Source of the DNA: an uncultured Clostridia bacterium
Lineage (GTDB): Bacteria > Bacillota > Clostridia > Christensenellales > Pumilibacteraceae
Length of the DNA stretch: 64,000 bases
Direction of reading: 5' to 3'
NCBI GenBank assembly: GCA_934229275.1
Contig: CAKQDN010000003.1
Coordinates: 8,239 to 72,238, forward strand
Shown piece by piece: positions 42,784-56,870 of the stretch; position 1 is the first letter of the stretch, and each line of letters opens with the position of its first letter. A model generated the notes under the pieces. That model was not told the DNA's origin and did no database searches. It saw only the letters and a list, made by a program, of their open reading frames with translations. The translations under genes and the position numbers were made by a program.

Positions 42784-43734
42784 TTATGCGGCAAGTTCGG
42801 AAAACTTGGTTATTTTGCCGGTGTACACGTCGTAAAGTTGACCGAGGGTCAAATCGCTTACTATATCGTTGTCTTTGTTTACGATAACGGCGACCGCGTC
42901 GAGGCAGATATTGAACGAATCCAGAGCGTCTTTATCGACTTTTGCGGACGACATGCCGATTACGTTGCCGGCGGTATCCTTTTCCGCTTCGCTGACGCCC
43001 ACCGACGAGCCTTTGACTTCGATGTCGAACAGGTCCGCTCCGTTCACGCCGTAGAGGTCTGCATACGCTTTTGCCGCGAGAGTGATGAGTTTTTCCATCG
43101 AAGTGGAGCCGCGGATTATTATCTTGCCGCCCGAAGGAAGCGAAGCCTGCTTTTCGAACTTTTCCACAGCGATCGGGTCTTTACCGCTGTTTGCGCGCAT
43201 AGTCGGGTCGGAAAGATATACGGTGCCTGCCTTATCGCACAGCGCTTCCGCCGACGAACTTTTCAGAAATTTGATAAAGTCTTCGGCTACCGGGGTGTGC
43301 GTGATTCCCTTTTTGGTTACCAGCACGAACGGACGCTGAATTTTGTACGAGTGGTCGAGTACGGTTGCTTTGCTCGGAGTAACTCCGCCCACTTTAACCA
43401 CTTTGAAAGTGTCGTTTACCGAACCGAGCGAGATGTAGCCGATTGCCTGTTTGTCCGAGGTTACCTTGGTGATAACGCCTGCGGTTTCTTCCAGTTCCAC
43501 CGCTTTATCGGTGGTGCGGAACACCTTTTCGCCGTTGACCTTGTCCATAAGATGATTGGTGCCGTCGGTTACCACGCCGTCGAACGCCTCTCGGGTGCCG
43601 CTGGTTTTGGTTCTCGCGACAACGGTAATCTGTTTGTCGGGGTTGAATTTGTCGGACGAGCATGCCGCAGCGGGCAGAATCGCCGTGATTGCCGCAGCGA
43701 TACACGCAATCGCCGCAATGATTTTCTTTTTCAT
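42784..43734 (-). CDS. pstS: Phosphate-binding lipoprotein PstS
   Basis: The 316-residue protein has a lipoprotein signal with Cys25 after LPAAA, then RTKTSGTREAF and IIRGSTSMEKLI, two phosphate-loop segments, each starting one of two related PstS-like lobes. It is exported, lipid-anchored and delivers phosphate to PstCA. It is the first gene of the operon; AAGGAGATTAAAAAA precedes the ATG. A promoter with upstream regulator repeats lies at 43769-43834. Confidence 0.93.
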   Translation of the reverse strand: MKKKIIAAIACIAAAITAILPAAACSSDKFNPDKQITVVARTKTSGTREAFDGVVTDGTNHLMDKVNGEKVFRTTDKAVELEETAGVITKVTSDKQAIGYISLGSVNDTFKVVKVGGVTPSKATVLDHSYKIQRPFVLVTKKGITHTPVAEDFIKFLKSSSAEALCDKAGTVYLSDPTMRANSGKDPIAVEKFEKQASLPSGGKIIIRGSTSMEKLITLAAKAYADLYGVNGADLFDIEVKGSSVGVSEAEKDTAGNVIGMSSAKVDKDALDSFNICLDAVAVIVNKDNDIVSDLTLGQLYDVYTGKITKFSELAA

Positions 43735-43768
43735 TTTTTTAATCTCCTTTTTCTTGAACTACGCCTGC

Positions 43769-43834
43769 ATTATAACTCTTTACAAAAAATCTTACTATCG
43801 CTTTTCGGAAAGGACAACGTAAATTTTATGTAAA
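43769..43834 (-). promoter_or_regulatory. pstS promoter with Pho-box-like direct repeat
   Basis: On the minus strand TTTACA (43834-43829), five bases, TTTACG (43823-43818) form an 11-base-spaced direct repeat similar to the TT(A/T)ACA-N5 PhoP boxes of Firmicutes. TATAAT follows at 43774-43769 with only a weak -35 (TAGTAA), as expected for an activator-dependent promoter. Confidence 0.6.
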
Positions 43835-43866
43835 AAAAGAGCCTGCGACGCTATCGCAAGCCCTTT
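43831..43866 (-). terminator. Terminator of the propeller lipoprotein operon
   Basis: On the minus strand AGGGCTTGCGA pairs with TCGCAGGCTCT, followed by TTTTTT. Its U tract overlaps the first Pho-box-like hexamer of the pstS promoter. Confidence 0.8.
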
Positions 43867-43920
43867 TTCCGGTGTTCTTTACTTTTTTTTTGCCGCAACC
43901 GAAGCGGCCGATAAAGCGCG

Positions 43921-48910
<4,990 letters not shown>

Positions 48911-49667
48911 CGTCCTTCTCCGTCGAAGTTTTTTCTACATTATAACACGCTTTTTTGTACCGCGCTATAATTATCTTGTCCGTTTTTGCGTTTATTTTCC
49001 GCCGTATACGCATGCTCGGCGCAGATTTTAAAGCACACGCAAAGCCGGCGGAAGATAAGTACAGGCGTTTAAAGCCTCTCCCGAAGGGCGAGGCTTTAAA
49101 GATGTCGGTTTCAACGCGCCAAAGTTTGTGCGCCTTGTAGGGGAGGGGTCTCCCCTCTCGCCGTTATTTTTTATTTTAAAACTGACATCCAAAGGACGCC
49201 TGCCTCTACAAGATAAGAAGTAGAGCATTTATTCCAAAAATCTTTGACCTTATTTAAAGGCCCCTTTTCGCAAAGGGGGCTGGCTCGAAGAGCCTGGGGG
49301 ATCGTTGGCATGAGTTTTGTATAGGCGCATGCAAAAAACATAACTTTCGGTTACGGGAGGGGCGACTCCACCCGAAAAAAACATATTGTTTGTTTTTTAC
49401 ATACGCCGATACATTGCATTAACGATAATAATCCCACCGTCTTCTCGCTGTCGCTCGAATCCACCTCCCTTGCAAAGCAAAGGAGGCTTTAAATAGGTCA
49501 AAAGTGCGTCTCTCTAACTCCCCCCCCTGACTCAAAAGTTTTTTACTTACTTTTTTACAAAAAAACAAGGCTGGTTATCCTGCTACACACAAGCAGAAGA
49601 ACCAACCTTGTTTTACTATTTCACATAACTCAAAAGTTTTTTGCCTACTTTTTTACAAAAAAGTAGG
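48911..49667. repeat. Repeat mosaic including R5 and two R7/R8 units
   Basis: A TATAAT at about 48941-48946 (minus) may serve the AraC-propeller gene, but its -35 is weak. Then follow a partial R1 (about 49070-49100), R6 at about 49110-49136, R2 at 49137-49161, an R3 fragment at about 49191-49212, R5 at 49246-49305, a variant R2 and a conserved piece ACATATTGTTTGTTTTTTAC (49381-49425), R4 at 49430-49492, R8 at 49528-49560, R7 at 49561-49615 and R8 at 49626-49667. The last R8 directly follows the symporter stop. No gene. Confidence 0.8.
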
Positions 49668-51296
49668 TCAGCCGATTTCCACGGAATGAGCGATGTAGGT
49701 CAAGTGGTCGCCGAGACGCTCGATATTGGAAACGAGATTGATGAAAATGCTGCTGCTTTCGGGCTTACACAAACCCTTGTTAAGGCGTTCGATATGCCCG
49801 TCGATAAGGCTCTTGCGGTAAGCGTCGATTTTCTCTTCCACGCGATCGACCTCCGGCAGAATATTCTTGTCGGACTCGAGCACCGCCTGCTTGGTGAGCG
49901 CGTACAGCGAATCGATATTTTTGACCATATCGCTGACCTCGTCGATAACGCCGTCGGAAAACTCCATATCCTTTTCCACTTCGCGGCGCGTGTACTTGGT
50001 GAAATTGTCGGCAATGTCGGCAATACGCACGACGTCGCCCACGCAGTTGTGAAGCGCGGCAATCTTTTCCTCTTCCTTTTGCGAGCAGTAGCCCGAAATT
50101 TTAATCATGTAATCGATGAGATTCTGGCTGAGATCGGTCGTTTTTTCCACTTCGGCAAGAATCTGCGACGACGCGCTCGTGTCGCGCTTTTCGAACGCTT
50201 TGTACGAATCGAGGAAGGCTTTCATCGCTACGTCCGCCACGATGAACAACTCCTTTTCGGCAAGCGACGTTGCGATGGACGGCGAAGATATCATACGCTC
50301 GTCGAGGTAACTTACTATCTTTTCCTTCTTTTTATCACGGATGACCAACTGCGAAAACTTGACGAACAGCGAAGTCATCGGCAGGAAAATTATCGTGCAG
50401 ACCACGTTGAAGAACACATGGAACATCGCAAGTTGTATGGCGGTGTTGCCGGCAAACCACACTTTGAACGTCTTGTCCATAAACGACGGGAACAGACTGA
50501 GCATTATAAAGAACAGCACCGCGCCGAACGTGTTGAACATAAGGTGTATAAGGCTCGCGCGCTTTGCGTTCGTGCTTGCTCCTATCGACGACATAAGCGC
50601 GGTAACGCACGAACCGACGTTGGTTCCGAGAATGAAGAACATCACTTCGTTTCCGCCCGAACCTATCTGAAGTCCGGCAACCGACATGGCTATTATAATG
50701 GAAGTCGTGGCGGAACTGGACTGCACGAGCGCGGTTAAAAACACACCCATAAAGAACAGCAGAAACGAATTGCTTATGCCCGAAAACACTTCCTGCAGCG
50801 CCTGCTGATAGTCCTTCATCGACGCCGACATCAGCGACAAACCGATAAACACGAGCGCAAGTCCCGCTACGAGCAGGCTTATTTTTTTAACGTTGTCGTT
50901 CTTGGTCAGCATCGATACGAACACGCCCACAAACGCCAAAGCCTGTATGTACACCGTAAAACTGAACGAACTCATCGCAGCCAGCAGTCCCGTTATGGTC
51001 GTTCCGATGTTCGCGCCCATTATCATCGCGGTCGCCTGCGACAGGCTCATGACCCCGACGTTGACGAAACCGACGATAAGCACCGTCGTTACGCCGGAAC
51101 TTTGCACGATTGCCGTCGTCGCCGCGCCTATGCCTGCGTTTATAAGTTTTTTATCCGCCGTTTTGCCGAACAGTTTTTTTATCTTTCCCGTCGCAAGTTG
51201 CTCGATATTGCCGGTCATTACATGCACGCCCACAAGGAACACGCCCGTGCCTGCAAGCAACTTTACAAGGAACATAATGATTTCTTCTGCTGTCAT
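49668..51296 (-). CDS. Na/Pi cotransporter family protein with PhoU-like C-terminus
   Basis: The 542-residue protein has eight or nine membrane helices and two inverted symporter repeats with the QSSSATT-type motifs (VQSSGVTTVLIVGFVNVGVM and VQSSSATTSIIIAMSVAGLQ) and GANIGTTITGLL / GTNVGSCVTALM. The C-terminal 210 residues form a PhoU-like helical domain (VEKTTDLSQNLIDYMIKI, LVSNIERLGDHLTYIA). Family members import phosphate with sodium. It is not linked to the pst operon. The repeat R8 begins right after its TGA stop. Confidence 0.92.
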   Translation of the reverse strand: MTAEEIIMFLVKLLAGTGVFLVGVHVMTGNIEQLATGKIKKLFGKTADKKLINAGIGAATTAIVQSSGVTTVLIVGFVNVGVMSLSQATAMIMGANIGTTITGLLAAMSSFSFTVYIQALAFVGVFVSMLTKNDNVKKISLLVAGLALVFIGLSLMSASMKDYQQALQEVFSGISNSFLLFFMGVFLTALVQSSSATTSIIIAMSVAGLQIGSGGNEVMFFILGTNVGSCVTALMSSIGASTNAKRASLIHLMFNTFGAVLFFIMLSLFPSFMDKTFKVWFAGNTAIQLAMFHVFFNVVCTIIFLPMTSLFVKFSQLVIRDKKKEKIVSYLDERMISSPSIATSLAEKELFIVADVAMKAFLDSYKAFEKRDTSASSQILAEVEKTTDLSQNLIDYMIKISGYCSQKEEEKIAALHNCVGDVVRIADIADNFTKYTRREVEKDMEFSDGVIDEVSDMVKNIDSLYALTKQAVLESDKNILPEVDRVEEKIDAYRKSLIDGHIERLNKGLCKPESSSIFINLVSNIERLGDHLTYIAHSVEIG

Positions 51297-51325
51297 AAAA
51301 ACTCCTAATGCATAACTACTGGGCT

Positions 51326-51355
51326 ATTATAGCAAAACGAGCGGGTCAAAGTCAA
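51326..51355 (-). promoter_or_regulatory. Promoter of the Na/Pi symporter gene
   Basis: On the minus strand TTGACT (51355-51350), 18 bases, TATAAT (51331-51326), 30 bases before the ATG. Confidence 0.7.
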
Positions 51356-51369
51356 CCGTATGACGGTCG

Positions 51370-52286
51370 GTTTTTAAATTTTTTCCGAGTTTTTTGTAAG
51401 AAAAAAGTAAAGTATTTTCCCGAATTTCAATCGATATAAGTATATCAAATATAAATTTATACACTCATAAATTTCGATTATGTGAAGAGTACCGCCGATT
51501 CCGCGTTTTTCGGGCAAAAGTCGGGATTAGTGCGAGATATCGAGCGGTTACGGGCAAAGGCAATCGAAGCCCGTTATGTTTTTCATGATTTTTTAGTTAA
51601 ATTATTATATTCGATTGCTCGGAAAAAGGGCAGTAATGCGAAGCAAAACAAAATTATTCAATTTGTAGGGACAGGCGTCCGTTGGCTGTCCGTTTACTTT
51701 TTGAAAAAAAAGTAAAACAAAAACTTTTGAGTTATGGAAAGTTGAGTAGGCGCACTCTTGACTTCTTTAAAGCCTCCTTTGCTTTGCAAGGGAGGTGGAT
51801 TCGAGCGTCAGCGAGAAGACGGTGGGATTTAAACGTCAATGCAATGTATCGGCGTAAGTAAAAAACAAACAATATGTTTTTCGGGAGGGTGGAGTCCGGG
51901 TCGCAATTATAAATTGCTTCCCGCTTTGGCTACGAATAGTCCACCGGACTATTCGCTTAACGCGTCGCGCCCCTCCCCTACAAGGTAACACAAACTGAAT
52001 ACATTTAAAAAACAAGGCTGGTCAATCTGCCATGCACAAGCAGAAAAACCAACCTTGTTATTAACGCACTCCTAACTCAAAAGTTTTTTGCCCGCTTTTT
52101 TCCAAAAAAGCAACCGGACAGTCGGGGACGCCTGTCCCTACAATAAGAAGTCGAAAGTGCGCCCACCACACAAAAATAAAAAAACAAGGTCGGTTAATCT
52201 GCAATGCCTAAGCAGAAAAACCAACCTTGTTTCATTATTCCACTAACTCAAAAGTTTTTTGCCTACTTTTTTACAAAAAAGTAGGT
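51370..52286. repeat. AT-rich spacer and repeat mosaic with inverted nested R2
   Basis: 51370-51655 is AT-rich and shows nothing firm. Then R3 at 51662-51690, R8 in plus orientation at 51690-51735, inverted R4 at 51768-51830, the expanded R2 (inverse copy of 36897-36999) at 51882-51983, R7 at 52008-52060, R8 at 52072-52113, inverted R3 at 52115-52141, R7 at 52180-52232 and R8 at 52243-52286. The last R8 directly follows the stop of the DUF1667 gene. Confidence 0.8.
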
Positions 52287-52642
52287 TATTTTTTATTGAC
52301 TTCGCGCGTTGCGACGAAATTCACGCCGCTTCCTGCAACGTTTTCGACCACGACGTCACCGATATGCACGGGCGCGACGAGCGTAACGTTTTCAAGCGTT
52401 TTAAGGCTCTCGAAAATGAGTTCCTTCGCGATGGGCTTATCGGTTTTGACGGAAACCATAAGACAGTCGCCACCGACCGCTTTAACCGAAGACGTAACCG
52501 TTCTCGTGGGCGCGGTGAGTTCCTCGACGGCGTACTTTTTGCCGCGCGGACAGCCGTTACCGGTGACCACGAATTCGTTGTCCTTTTTTTCCACCGACAA
52601 CCTGCAACCCATGGGGCAGCAGATACAAGTAAGTTCGGTCAT
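52286..52642 (-). CDS. DUF1667 protein, small subunit partner of a G3P dehydrogenase-like complex
   Basis: The 118-residue protein carries MTELTCICCPMGCRL and GNGCPRGKKYAVEELTAP, the cysteine motifs of DUF1667, likely binding an iron-sulfur cluster. The gene is almost always third in an operon with a GlpA-like flavoprotein and an NAD(P)/FAD oxidoreductase, as here. Its ATG overlaps the previous stop as TAATG. Repeat R8 follows the stop directly. Confidence 0.9.
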   Translation of the reverse strand: MTELTCICCPMGCRLSVEKKDNEFVVTGNGCPRGKKYAVEELTAPTRTVTSSVKAVGGDCLMVSVKTDKPIAKELIFESLKTLENVTLVAPVHIGDVVVENVAGSGVNFVATREVNKK

Positions 52643-53913
52643 TATTGCTCACCTCCGTTAAGTCCTACGGATATTTCCTTGGATTTTCTGAGCCGCGCGA
52701 CCTGTTCGCCGGTGAGGGTCAGATTTTCCATTTCTCCGGGTGTAACCACTTTGCGCGGTTTGGACAGAATGACTTCTCCGTCCGCGATTACTTCGAGCCG
52801 CACGTTCTTTTTAACCGCTCCGACGCGCATTTTAAGCGAGAGATCCTTATTCTCGCCGCCGAGCGTCAGTTTTTGCGGAACGACGTAGCGCACGCCTCCG
52901 AACGTAGTAAACGCCACGGTTTTATCTTCGCTCCTACAACCGTTTGCGATATATTCGGCTGCCTTGACGCCTGCCGTTTCGCTCTCCTTGCTGACGAAGT
53001 CCACGAGGTCGTGAACGTGCAGCACGTTACCGCACTCGAACACGCCGTCGATATTGGTCATCATGTCGTCGTTGACTTCCGCGCCGCCGGTTATCGGGCT
53101 CATACCCACGCCTGCGCCGCGAGCCAGTTCGTTTTCGGGCAAAAGACCGACCGACAGCAAAAGCGTATCGCACTTAATTTCGGTTTCGGTGCCGGGAACG
53201 GGACGCAGTTTTTCGTCTACCGCGGCGATTACGACGCTGCTTACTCTGCCGTTCGTCGCGTTGATTTTTGTAACCGTATGCGACAGCATGAGCGGAATAT
53301 CGTAGTCTTTAAGACACTGCACGATGTTACGGTTAAGACCGGACGAATAGGGCATGAGTTCCACGCACGCCTTGACGGAGCAGCCCTCGAAGGTCATGCG
53401 GCGCGCCATTATAAGACCGATGTCGCCGCTTCCGAGAATAACCACTTCGCTTCCCGGCTTCAACCCTTCCATATTGACCAGTCTTTGCGCCGTACCTGCC
53501 GAGTATATACCCGAGCAGCGCGCTCCGGCAATGTTGATCGCACCTCTCGGGCGTTCGCGGCAGCCGCACGCGAATATAACCGCTTTGGCTTTAATCGTAA
53601 CCACGCCCTGCTCGGCGTTCACATACGTCACTACCTTGTCGTTCGTCACGTTGATGACCGTGGTGTTAAGGCGGTATTCGATATTTCTTTCTTTGACTTT
53701 GTCGATAAAACGCTGAGCGTATTCGGGTCCGGTGAGTTCTTCTTTGAAAGTGTGCAGACCGAAACCGTTATGCACGCACTGATTGAGTATGCCGCCCAAT
53801 CTCGGTTCGCGCTCGAGTATAACGATGTCGCGTTCGCCGGCGTCGTATGCGCCTATCGCAGCCGCAAGACCGGCAGGTCCGCCGCCTATTATAATAAGAT
53901 TGCGTTCAGTCAT
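52642..53913 (-). CDS. NAD(P)/FAD-dependent oxidoreductase of the GlpA-DUF1667 operon
   Basis: The 423-residue protein has two dinucleotide-binding motifs, IIGGGPAGLAAAIGAY near the N-terminus and VVILGSGDIGLIMARRMTFE in the middle, plus FACGCRERPRGAINIAG and a final domain of about 80 residues. It resembles the GlpB-like or NADH-dependent flavoprotein partner of anaerobic glycerol-3-phosphate dehydrogenase-type complexes. It overlaps the 3' end of the GlpA-like gene by 8 bases. The physiological acceptor is unknown. Confidence 0.9.
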   Translation of the reverse strand: MTERNLIIIGGGPAGLAAAIGAYDAGERDIVILEREPRLGGILNQCVHNGFGLHTFKEELTGPEYAQRFIDKVKERNIEYRLNTTVINVTNDKVVTYVNAEQGVVTIKAKAVIFACGCRERPRGAINIAGARCSGIYSAGTAQRLVNMEGLKPGSEVVILGSGDIGLIMARRMTFEGCSVKACVELMPYSSGLNRNIVQCLKDYDIPLMLSHTVTKINATNGRVSSVVIAAVDEKLRPVPGTETEIKCDTLLLSVGLLPENELARGAGVGMSPITGGAEVNDDMMTNIDGVFECGNVLHVHDLVDFVSKESETAGVKAAEYIANGCRSEDKTVAFTTFGGVRYVVPQKLTLGGENKDLSLKMRVGAVKKNVRLEVIADGEVILSKPRKVVTPGEMENLTLTGEQVARLRKSKEISVGLNGGEQ

Positions 53914-55351
53914 TTTTTTCGTCCTCCTGCAGCCTGTCGATAAGCAAGTAACTGCCGCCGCCGTTTTTCGTGACGTTTTTCTGCTCGGTTTTGAGTTCGC
54001 GGGCGAGAATTTCCATTATTCTCGGCGTACAGAAGCCTGCCTGACATCTGCCCATACCGGCGCGAGTTCTGCGCTTTATTCCGTCCATGTCGCGTGCGCC
54101 CGGATTACGATGAATGGCTTCGACTATTTCGCCCTCGGTTACCGTTTCGCAGCGGCATACCATGTTGCCGTACAGCGGATTTTTCTTTATGAGTTCGTTT
54201 CTCTGCTCGTCGGAAAGCGACGCGAAGTGCGGTATGCCCTTGCGCTCGGAGATAAACGTGTTCTTTTCTTCCAGTTTAAGATATCCGGCTGCCCAGATAG
54301 CAAGGTCTTTGCCGATAGCCGGAGCAGAACTCAGTCCCGGCGACTCTACACCCAGGCAATTATAAAAGCCCGGCACTTCGGTTTCGCCGATTACGAAGTC
54401 GCCCTCGCTCACATGCGCGCGAAGTCCTGCAAACTGCGTTATTATGCCTCTTCTCGGCAGATCTTCAACCGTGAGAGAAGCCTGATTCCAGGCGGTAGCA
54501 AGTCCTTCGGCGGTGGTGTCCACGTCCAGTTTGCCCGGAATATCGGTCGCGGTGGGTCCGACCAGTATGTTGCCGTGAGCGGTGGGCGCGACCAGAACGC
54601 CTTTACCCATTTTAGTGGGGAGTTGGAACAGCGTGGTTTTGGTGATGTCGCCGTACGCTTTGTCCAGCAGTTCGTATTCGCCCTTTCTCGCGGTTATCGT
54701 GTACTTTTTCTCGCACAGCATATTATTGATGACGTCGCTGCACACGCCTGCGCAGTTTATAACCGCTTTAGCCGTGTAACGGGCGCCGTCCTCGGTTTTT
54801 ACCACGAACAAGCCGTCCTCGTTGCGAAGCGATATAACGCGCTTGCCGAATTCGAATCTCACACCGTTGGTCGCCGCGTTCTCGGCGTACGCTATCGCCA
54901 TTTCGTAGGGGCTTACTATGCCCGAAGTGGGAACGTACAGTGCGCTTACGACCTTTTTGCTTATTCTCGGCTCGATTGCGCGCGCTTCGTCACCGCTGAT
55001 GATTTTAAGTCCGCTGACGCCGTTCTCTCTGCCCTGTTCCAGAAGATTTTCCAGTTCCTCGTTGCCCTCTTCCGTAAAGTTAAGCACCATTGCGCCGTTT
55101 TCTTTATACGGGAAGTCGAGTTTGCGCGCCATTTTCGGAAAAAGTCCCGCGCCGCGCACGTTGTAGCGCGCTTTGAGCGTGCCGGGGTGAGCGTCGAAGC
55201 CGGCATGGACTATGCCCGAGTTGGCTTTTGTCGCGCCCGACGCCACGTCGTTACCCTTTTCCAGCACGAGTACGTCCGCGTTGTACCGCGAAAGTTCTCT
55301 CGCCGTAACGCAGCCCGTTATGCCTGCGCCGATTACGATTACGTCTGCCAT
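53906..55351 (-). CDS. Glycerol-3-phosphate dehydrogenase-like FAD oxidoreductase (GlpA/LhgO type)
   Basis: The 481-residue protein begins with VIVIGAGITGCVTARELSRY (FAD), has GATKANSGIVHAGFDAHPGT and PTAHGNILVGPTA, and a C-terminal BFD-like [2Fe-2S] domain with CRCETVTEGEIVEAI and GRCQAGFCTPRIMEIL. This is the GlpA-like catalytic subunit of the three-gene clostridial set with an FAD oxidoreductase and DUF1667, probably oxidising glycerol-3-phosphate or a related 2-hydroxy acid. GGAGGTTTATAA lies just before the ATG. The identity of the substrate is inferred. Confidence 0.88.
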   Translation of the reverse strand: MADVIVIGAGITGCVTARELSRYNADVLVLEKGNDVASGATKANSGIVHAGFDAHPGTLKARYNVRGAGLFPKMARKLDFPYKENGAMVLNFTEEGNEELENLLEQGRENGVSGLKIISGDEARAIEPRISKKVVSALYVPTSGIVSPYEMAIAYAENAATNGVRFEFGKRVISLRNEDGLFVVKTEDGARYTAKAVINCAGVCSDVINNMLCEKKYTITARKGEYELLDKAYGDITKTTLFQLPTKMGKGVLVAPTAHGNILVGPTATDIPGKLDVDTTAEGLATAWNQASLTVEDLPRRGIITQFAGLRAHVSEGDFVIGETEVPGFYNCLGVESPGLSSAPAIGKDLAIWAAGYLKLEEKNTFISERKGIPHFASLSDEQRNELIKKNPLYGNMVCRCETVTEGEIVEAIHRNPGARDMDGIKRRTRAGMGRCQAGFCTPRIMEILARELKTEQKNVTKNGGGSYLLIDRLQEDEKND

Positions 55352-55542
55352 TTATAAACCTCCATAAAAAAAGTTGCCCGAATACGCCGAAAAATACGAC
55401 GATCGCGCAACTCCTAAACTCCTTACTGATCTTTTCGTGATGTAAATCTATTCAGTTTACGTTAATTTTACCACATCGCTCGCCGCTTGTCAATTATTTT
55501 TTACCGCCGCCGCCGACTTTTGCAAAATTTTCCGAAAATCGT

Positions 55543-55571
55543 TTGACATTTAAATCAAAATAGGCTATAAT
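55543..55571 (+). promoter_or_regulatory. Consensus promoter of tRNA-Thr
   Basis: TTGACA (55543-55548), 17 bases, TATAAT (55566-55571), 44 bases before the mature 5' end. Confidence 0.88.
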
Positions 55572-55615
55572 ACTTTAGCATTGTGCGAAAAGGCTTGTTT
55601 TCGCCCGTGCGTTTT

Positions 55616-55691
55616 GCTTCCGTGGCTCAGCCGGTAGAGCAATTGATTCGTAATCAATAGGTCGGCGGTTCGAATCCGCCCGGGAGCTCCA
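55616..55691 (+). tRNA. tRNA-Thr (CGT)
   Basis: A 76-base cloverleaf: acceptor GCTTCCG / CGGGAGC (one G-U), D-stem GCTC / GAGC, anticodon stem ATTGA / TCAAT with loop TTCGTAA giving CGT, T-arm GGCGG-TTCGAAT-CCGCC, discriminator T and encoded CCA at 55689-55691. A terminator AAAGTTTGG / CCAAACTTT plus T run follows at about 55701-55735. Confidence 0.94.
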
Positions 55692-55700
55692 TGTTTTAAA

Positions 55701-55735
55701 GAAAGTTTGGTAAAGTATGCCAAACTTTTTTTTCG
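55701..55735 (+). terminator. Intrinsic terminator after tRNA-Thr
   Basis: AAAGTTTGG and CCAAACTTT form a nine-pair stem followed by TTTTT. Confidence 0.85.
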
Positions 55736-55744
55736 TTTAAATGA

Positions 55745-56252
55745 CCTATTGCTTACGAATCGGTAGATTCGTAATACTTCGCTTCGCTCGTGGCGTTCGC
55801 TCGCTATGCTCGCTCGGCTGAGCAATAGGTCGAGGCGGCGCGAATCCGCCCGGGATCTCCATATTTTAAAGTCCGATAGAAAAATCGGGCTTTTTTCGTT
55901 TAAAACCTATTGCTTACGAATCCGAAGATTCGTAATACTTCGCTCCGCTCGTGGCGTTCGCTCGCTATGCTCTCTCGGCTGAGCAATAGGTCGAGGAGGT
56001 TCGAATCCGCCCGGGAGCTCCATGTTTTAAAGTCCGATAGAAAAAATCGGGCTTTTTTCGTTTAAAACCTATTGCTTACGAATCGGTAGATTCGTAATAC
56101 TTCGCTCCGCTCGTGGCGTTCGCTCGCTATGCTCGCTCGGCTGAGCAATAGGTCGAGGAGGTTCGAATCCGCCCGGGAGCTCCATATTTTAAAGTACAGG
56201 TTTACAAGACCTGTATTTTTTATATCCTATTACTTACGAATCGGTAGATTAG
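55745..56252 (+). repeat. Tandem array of tRNA-Thr 3'-end fragments, each with its own terminator
   Basis: Three units of about 161 bp start at 55745, 55906 and 56068. Each begins CCTATTGCTTACGAATC, runs through a CGCTCG-rich section and ends AGCAATAGGTCG followed by a copy of the tRNA-Thr T-arm and 3' acceptor strand with CCA (ends at 55861, 56022 and 56184). CCTATTGCT at the front pairs with AGCAATAGG near the end. Every CCA is followed by a terminator hairpin (55871-55898, 56031-56058, 56196-56220). A fifth, truncated start lies at 56226-56252. The 5' half of the tRNA is absent and the T-stem carries mismatches, so these are not functional tRNAs. Confidence 0.85.
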
Positions 56253-56870
56253 TGATTTTATAGTATGCGGACAGTCGAGGACGCCTGTCCCTACAAAGGA
56301 GAACATATCTTGTTGCACTAAAATCGACCTTATTTAAAGGCCCCTTTTCGCAAAGGGGGCTGGCTCGTAGAGCCTGGGGGATCGATGGCTTGTTCTTTGT
56401 ATCGGCGCAGGAAAAGCGGCTCGGTTAATCGACCGCATTTAAAGCCTCGCCCGGAGGGTGTGCGTGGCACGATTTATCGTGACGGAGAGGGTTATTTTAT
56501 GCCGATTCATTGCATCAACGATTTTGATCCCACCGTCTTCTCGCTGTCGCTCGAATCCACCTCCCTTGCAAAGCAAAGGAGGCTTTAAAGAAGTCAATTT
56601 TAGCACACCAAAGTTTGTGCGCCTTTGTAGGGACAGGCGTCCGTTGGCTGTCCGAAATAATTAAATTACCCTCTCCGTCGGCTGACGCCACCACCTCTCC
56701 CGGAGTGAGAGGCTTTAAAGTGCGCCTTCAAAAATACACAAAAAAAGGTTGGTTTTTCCACCACTCAAGCAGAAAAACCAACCTTGATTTAATTATATCC
56801 CTAACTCAAAAGTTTTTTGCCCACTTTTTTTCAAAAAAGTGGGTGCTTACTTTTTTACAAAAAAGAAGGT
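56253..56870. repeat. Repeat mosaic R3-R5-R1-R4-R6-R3-R1-R7-R8
   Basis: R3 (inverted) at 56268-56296, R5 at 56325-56384, an inverted R1 variant at 56437-56492, R4 at 56526-56588, R6 at 56603-56626, R3 at 56626-56655, R1 at 56666-56719, R7 at 56740-56790 and a double R8 at 56801-56870. R8 abuts the stop of the LRR gene. No gene. Confidence 0.8.

Noticed and set aside
51482..51715. 77-codon plus-strand frame starting at GTG
   Set aside because: No ribosome binding site, and the C-terminal third is translated from repeats R3 and R8. No recognisable domain.
55745..56184. Additional tRNA-Thr genes
   Set aside because: Only the T-arm and 3' acceptor strand are present; the D-arm, anticodon arm and 5' acceptor strand are missing and the T-stem has mismatches.
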